A DNA stretch of 28,724 nucleotides, taken from a virus. Location of the stretch: positions 7,113 through 35,836 of the IMG/VR virus record IMGVR_UViG_3300030102_000377. One strand, given 5' to 3'. The translations under genes were made by a program, and so were the position numbers. The notes beneath the pieces were generated by a model. It ran no database searches and was not told the DNA's origin. It saw nothing but the letters and a program-made list of their open reading frames with translations. This document shows positions 25,105-28,724 of the stretch, in pieces; the first letter of the stretch is position 1, and each line of letters opens with the position of its first letter.

Positions 25105-27023
25105 CAGCGCCTCCCATCAGGTCTTAGTTCTAAGCGTGGAGAACCTAGTCTCCAAGTTACGCCAAGATCATCTGAAGATATTTTAAAACGCATCTGCCTA
25201 CCACGCAATCTAAAGAATAGTTTTTCAGTTCTTGCATCTAACGGTGCTGCTTGCGTTTTTACAAAAGCATCTGTCTGCGAGTTTGAATACGTGCCATCAG
25301 GCACATTCTTAACATCTAGTGTTATGTTTACATCAGGTAATATAGCTGTTGAGTTTTTAAAATCGACGTCAGGTATCATCTTACGAACTAACATAAACTG
25401 TTCACCATCTCCTATATCAATAGGACTTGATTGTATAAATGCATTAATGGGTGTGGTTGGATTAGTTGTGCCATCATCAAACCCGATTTCATGCTCATAA
25501 ATATAACCGTCAGCATTTGCTGCAAAAGGGAAATCAAAAATACCCCTGTCAATCCATGCAGTTCTACCAAAAGATCCATAGTACCAAACCTGTTCTAGGT
25601 AGTTATAAACAACATACTTATTTACTTCTTCACTGTCAGAAGAAGGGTAATACCACCATACTTCAGAATGTTGTGTGTTTATGGCAGCATTTACTTTTTC
25701 AATCTGCCCTTCATTTAAATCAGAGAAAACAAAATCACGAACCATACAAGGTAGCCTTTGAACAGAACCACTATATACATAGAACTCTGATCTACCCATC
25801 CAAAATACATTGTCATCTACAGCTATGGCTGCGTTTGGCCCTGCAACTGTTATATTTTCTGACAACGAGTTTACACCAAATGTAAACGGTGGGCCAAGAA
25901 ACTGCATTGAATATAGAGTTGTGTCTGTAAACACTAATATCTGTTGTCTCGTTTCTAAAGCAGTAACGATCTCCGAACCAGAGCCAAGCCTTAGCTCACC
26001 TGCTGTGTTGGTTGTTTGTGTTCTCCAGTCTGTTAAAGACTCTTGATCTGAGAACCTAATCGCCAGTGGATCTTGTACACCTGGATTTGCCTCTGTATCG
26101 CAGCCAAAAGCAATAACATGTCTATCTCTATCAGAGACTAATATTTGTTTTGCAATAGTTGGGGCGCTATCTGATCCTGCCAGAGATGTAATATCTACAG
26201 CCCTGTTTGCCAATGTGTTAGTTTCGTCCCAGTAATATATGCCACCGTCCCTAACATTAATTAAAAGATCTTCACCAAAGTTGTCGTGTGACCAAAGTCT
26301 CAATGTGTTTATTACAATGGGGTCAGAAGATGCAGAACCCCAAGCACCTCTCGCCCAATTACCTGTACCCCAACCTGCACCTGACACGCCTATATCTAAT
26401 CCTGTGTTAATCTGATAAGCACCTACAACAGATCCTCCACCATTGCCTGTATCTGACCCGTTAGCAGCCACTAACGATGGATTTAAACTACCCTCGTATG
26501 TTATGTCATATATAGAAGTGCCTGCTGTCCTAGCTTTAATCTTATAACTATTTGTGTTTACCACTTCTGTTACATAATACTCTTGATTAATAACATCAGC
26601 CGTAATTAAACCGCCAAGACTTGCAGCGCCAGAGTAGGTTACAAAATCATTTACAACTGCACCATGACTAGAATGAGTAACTGTCAGTTCTGAAGATCCA
26701 TTAGTTGCAGCAAATGTAATTGCACCCGCAGAAGTTGTAAGCCTCAGAGGTGTAACGTCATTATAAAAGCCACCTTCATCAATGTAATATTTGAGATTTG
26801 TGCCAACACCAACATACTGATCTCTGTTTAAAGAAACCCAAGGATGCAAAGCACGGCAAGTTCCAAGAAAAGAGTTTGACGATCTCTTTTGCCAACCGCC
26901 TATTTTTTCAGGGTAGCCCTTTTGAAATCGCACATTATCAATATCAAACCAACCGCCTTCATTAGAATAGGCTGTTATCTCACGATTTACTCCTGGATTG
27001 AATTGAAGTTTTGATAATGTCAT
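25104..27023 (-). CDS. P22 gp10-like packaged-DNA stabilisation / tail-plug protein
   Basis: 639 residues. The opening FNPGVNREITAYSNEGGWFD and NVRFQKGYPEKIGGWQKRS, repeated strand-turn-strand elements with W-G-x-G spacing, and motifs such as DPLAIRFSDQESLTDWRTQT and ITVAGPNAAIAVDDNVFWMG followed by EFYVYSG resemble the head-closure protein gp10 of P22-like phages and its marine relatives. P22 gp10 seals the portal after DNA packaging; this one is longer than the 472-residue P22 protein. The C-terminal segment (residues about 540-639) is a separate beta-rich part ending LGSPRLELRPDGRR. The assignment is by fold pattern, so a tail tube or adhesin role is an alternative. Confidence 0.65.
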   Translation of the reverse strand: MTLSKLQFNPGVNREITAYSNEGGWFDIDNVRFQKGYPEKIGGWQKRSSNSFLGTCRALHPWVSLNRDQYVGVGTNLKYYIDEGGFYNDVTPLRLTTSAGAITFAATNGSSELTVTHSSHGAVVNDFVTYSGAASLGGLITADVINQEYYVTEVVNTNSYKIKARTAGTSIYDITYEGSLNPSLVAANGSDTGNGGGSVVGAYQINTGLDIGVSGAGWGTGNWARGAWGSASSDPIVINTLRLWSHDNFGEDLLINVRDGGIYYWDETNTLANRAVDITSLAGSDSAPTIAKQILVSDRDRHVIAFGCDTEANPGVQDPLAIRFSDQESLTDWRTQTTNTAGELRLGSGSEIVTALETRQQILVFTDTTLYSMQFLGPPFTFGVNSLSENITVAGPNAAIAVDDNVFWMGRSEFYVYSGSVQRLPCMVRDFVFSDLNEGQIEKVNAAINTQHSEVWWYYPSSDSEEVNKYVVYNYLEQVWYYGSFGRTAWIDRGIFDFPFAANADGYIYEHEIGFDDGTTNPTTPINAFIQSSPIDIGDGEQFMLVRKMIPDVDFKNSTAILPDVNITLDVKNVPDGTYSNSQTDAFVKTQAAPLDARTEKLFFRLRGRQMRFKISSDDLGVTWRLGSPRLELRPDGRR

Positions 27024-27409
27024 TAACTAATCTCTTCATACGACACTATAACTTTAAAATCGTTTGCACCACCCGCAGTGGCACTCAAGGATGTTCCTGT
27101 GCTTCCGTTCTCTTCTAAATACATCGGTGAGTCTTTGGTAATTACATCAAAGAAATCATTGTTGTTTACAGATTTAAGCTGCACAAGCTCTGTAGCTGTG
27201 CCACCTGCGTTAGTTGCATTATGGTAGCTTATTGTACAAGTGCTTGCGGAACTACCATCCACATTGACTATTCGCACAAGATTAACTTTTAAAACCTTAT
27301 TATTAGATCCTGGGTTGTTTAGAACCGCTGTTTGTGATGTTGTTGTCAGGTTGGTTACAGTGACCTTTCCTGTCATCGTTGTTAATGCTGCAATGTTTGG
27401 CTCTGCCAT
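27023..27409 (-). CDS. Small beta-rich virion protein
   Basis: 128 residues, mostly short strands rich in Thr, Val, Asn and Gly (TGKVTVTNLTTTSQTAVLNN; VVNVDGSSAST-like turns; DFKVIVSYEEIS end). There is no signal peptide or cysteine pair typical of enzymes. The composition is that of a small tail, head-decoration or fibre-associated protein. RBS AGGAGATA precedes the ATG, and its stop overlaps the gp10-like ATG (TAATG). Confidence 0.6.
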   Translation of the reverse strand: MAEPNIAALTTMTGKVTVTNLTTTSQTAVLNNPGSNNKVLKVNLVRIVNVDGSSASTCTISYHNATNAGGTATELVQLKSVNNNDFFDVITKDSPMYLEENGSTGTSLSATAGGANDFKVIVSYEEIS

Positions 27410-27418
27410 GTCTATCTC

Positions 27419-28135
27419 CTATCCCAGAATAATGCTGAGGGCTATTGATGTGTTAGGTGCAAGGTTAGAGAACCCTATAGTTCCTGACCCGTTTGTAGTC
27501 AAAGCTCTATTTGCGCTACCATCTGAGGTAGGTAAAGTAAGAGCAGTAACAAAAGCCTGTAAGTTTGCATCATAAGCAAGAACATTTGAGCCAATTGCTA
27601 GTCCAAGGTTTGTTCGAGCATCAGCAGCAGAACTGCCTCCTGTGCCACCATCTGTGATAGCTAGATCGGTAATTCCTGTAATAGATCCGCCTGTAATGTT
27701 GACGTTACTCATACCAAAATTGGCTGTAATGTCTACAACCGCAGCTCCAGATCCTGCACCGTCAGCGTAAATTATTGCATTGTCGCCATTTGCTACAGTT
27801 ACATTTGCGCCAGAGCCTTGACTGAAGGTACAAGCTTGCCCTGATCCGTTGACCACAAAGTATATATGTTGCCCATCATTAGGAGCTATTGTAATCGTGC
27901 AAGCTTGGGTTGCACTAGATAAAACAAGTGTTTTAAACTGACCATCTGATAACGTGCCATCACTTGTTGTAAGTGTATGTGACGCACCCGAAGATCCAAG
28001 GTTTATAGTGCCAACACCATTTGTAAGTCGATCTACTATGTTAAGATTATTGTTGGTGGTTGTACCCCATGTACCCGACTGTTCGCCGTTTCTTATAAGC
28101 TCGATACCACTATTTGTTGCATATGTACTTGGCAT
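27419..28135 (-). CDS. Tail fibre-like protein
   Basis: 238 residues. The N-terminal part, GIELIRNGEQSGTWGTTTNN followed by LNIVDRL, is a widespread start of phage tail fibre and baseplate adhesin proteins. The middle is a beta-strand-rich Ser/Thr/Gly section, and residues about 160-185 hold LAITDGGTGGSSAADARTNL, the GGTG(A)xxxAxARxNLGL motif that marks trimeric tail fibres. The C-terminus is short (SIALSIILG), so a separate receptor-binding tip is not obvious; the gene may supply only the shaft or a short fibre. RBS AGGAAAGA precedes the ATG. Confidence 0.85.
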   Translation of the reverse strand: MPSTYATNSGIELIRNGEQSGTWGTTTNNNLNIVDRLTNGVGTINLGSSGASHTLTTSDGTLSDGQFKTLVLSSATQACTITIAPNDGQHIYFVVNGSGQACTFSQGSGANVTVANGDNAIIYADGAGSGAAVVDITANFGMSNVNITGGSITGITDLAITDGGTGGSSAADARTNLGLAIGSNVLAYDANLQAFVTALTLPTSDGSANRALTTNGSGTIGFSNLAPNTSIALSIILG

Positions 28136-28143
28136 GTTCTTTC

Positions 28144-28724
28144 CTACGCAGCTACTATTTGTGTCCAGATTGTGTCTTCTTCTGGAATTATTCTACTCCA
28201 GACTAGCACAGTTCCTACTTCTCCGCTACCCGCAACTCCTCCAACTGTAGCAGAGGAGCCACCGCTAACTGTTACTGTACCAACAGCACCCGTTGCGGCT
28301 AAAGACACAGCAGGTATAACTGCTGTTGTTCTTTGCGTTACTGTGCCGACACTTGCGGTGGCAGCTAAACCTGTTTCAGGCACAATCGCATCACCAATAA
28401 CGGTAACTTGGTGTATATTTGCACTAGCCTCAAGACCTGTAATCGTTGGCTGTACGTTGATTACTACACTTACTGAACCAACCGCAGATGATAAAGCAGA
28501 AACAGTCGGAAGATTTACTAGAGCCGTACCTGTAACAGTCGGCAATGTAACTTCTCCAGTTCCTGCTACTCCTGTGACACTTACGTCAACATTCGTAATT
28601 GGCGTTACATCGTTTGTGGAGCCTGTTGCAGTCAAGCTACCAACTAGGACAACTGTACCGCCACCAACACTAACGGCTACCGACCCAACTGCACCTGTGC
28701 CTACAAGACCACTTGCATCAAGAT
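28144..28724 (-). CDS. Repeat protein, 5' end beyond the window
   Basis: The reading frame is open to the right edge, so the visible 192 residues are the C-terminal part; a TTG within it is not a real start. It is built from about eight repeats of roughly 20-25 residues with the core (A/G)TGxVGTVTV: for example GTGAVGSVAVS near the edge, ASANIHQVTVI, ATASVGTVTQ, ATGAVGTVTVS and GSGEVGTVLV. Composition is almost only Val, Thr, Gly, Ala and Ser with one Trp pair at the end (VWSRIIPEEDTIWTQIVA). This suggests a beta-solenoid or beta-strand virion protein, perhaps a tail fibre shaft or a surface adhesin, lying just upstream of the tail-fibre-like gene. Confidence 0.75.
   Translation of the reverse strand, partial: LDASGLVGTGAVGSVAVSVGGGTVVLVGSLTATGSTNDVTPITNVDVSVTGVAGTGEVTLPTVTGTALVNLPTVSALSSAVGSVSVVINVQPTITGLEASANIHQVTVIGDAIVPETGLAATASVGTVTQRTTAVIPAVSLAATGAVGTVTVSGGSSATVGGVAGSGEVGTVLVWSRIIPEEDTIWTQIVAA

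Overview
This window looks like part of the genome of a tailed double-stranded DNA bacteriophage (Caudoviricetes). The gene set resembles that of uncultured marine phages: a family A DNA polymerase with a Cas4/RecB-like nuclease, an SNF2-type helicase, a DUF927 primase-helicase, a GH19 endolysin, a P22 gp10-like protein and very large internal-virion-type proteins. Base composition is moderate (about 40% G+C by eye), genes are packed with 1-8 nt overlaps, and there are no rRNA, tRNA or host metabolic genes. The host cannot be determined from the sequence. A podovirus-like particle is an inference from the gp10-like and internal-virion-type genes. No terminase, portal, capsid, RNA polymerase or integrase is visible; at least the head genes should lie beyond the right edge.

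Layout. Bases 76-10088 (+ strand) form the DNA replication and recombination arm: a helix-turn-helix/DUF6378 protein, PolA, a PD-(D/E)XK nuclease with a Cys cluster, a small basic HNH-like protein, an SNF2 helicase, a coiled-coil protein, a MerR-like HTH protein, a Cys-containing protein, a probable ssDNA-binding protein, a primase-helicase and a small unknown protein. Bases 28724-10166 (- strand) form the virion and lysis arm, read right to left: a repeat protein cut by the window edge, a tail-fibre-like protein, a small virion protein, a gp10-like protein, two small proteins, a low-complexity protein, a four-gene lysis cassette ending in the GH19 endolysin, a motif-rich structural protein, a GNAT/gp13-like protein, and three large internal-virion-type proteins, the last 2268 residues long with a HExxH metallopeptidase motif. 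The two arms converge on a 77-bp junction (10089-10165) holding a strong terminator.

How it works together (inference). The left arm supplies a nearly self-contained replisome: PrimPol-type priming and DUF927 ATPase, PolA with proofreading, an SSB with an acidic tail, and nuclease and translocase for recombination or fork processing. The right arm supplies late functions: tail and adhesion proteins, DNA retention, lysis, and proteins ejected or packed inside the virion. No gene-free stretch exceeds 100 bp. I do not see a clearly new defence system or mobile element; the most unusual items are the giant metallopeptidase-bearing protein, the repeat protein at the right edge and several small uncharacterised proteins of the replication arm.
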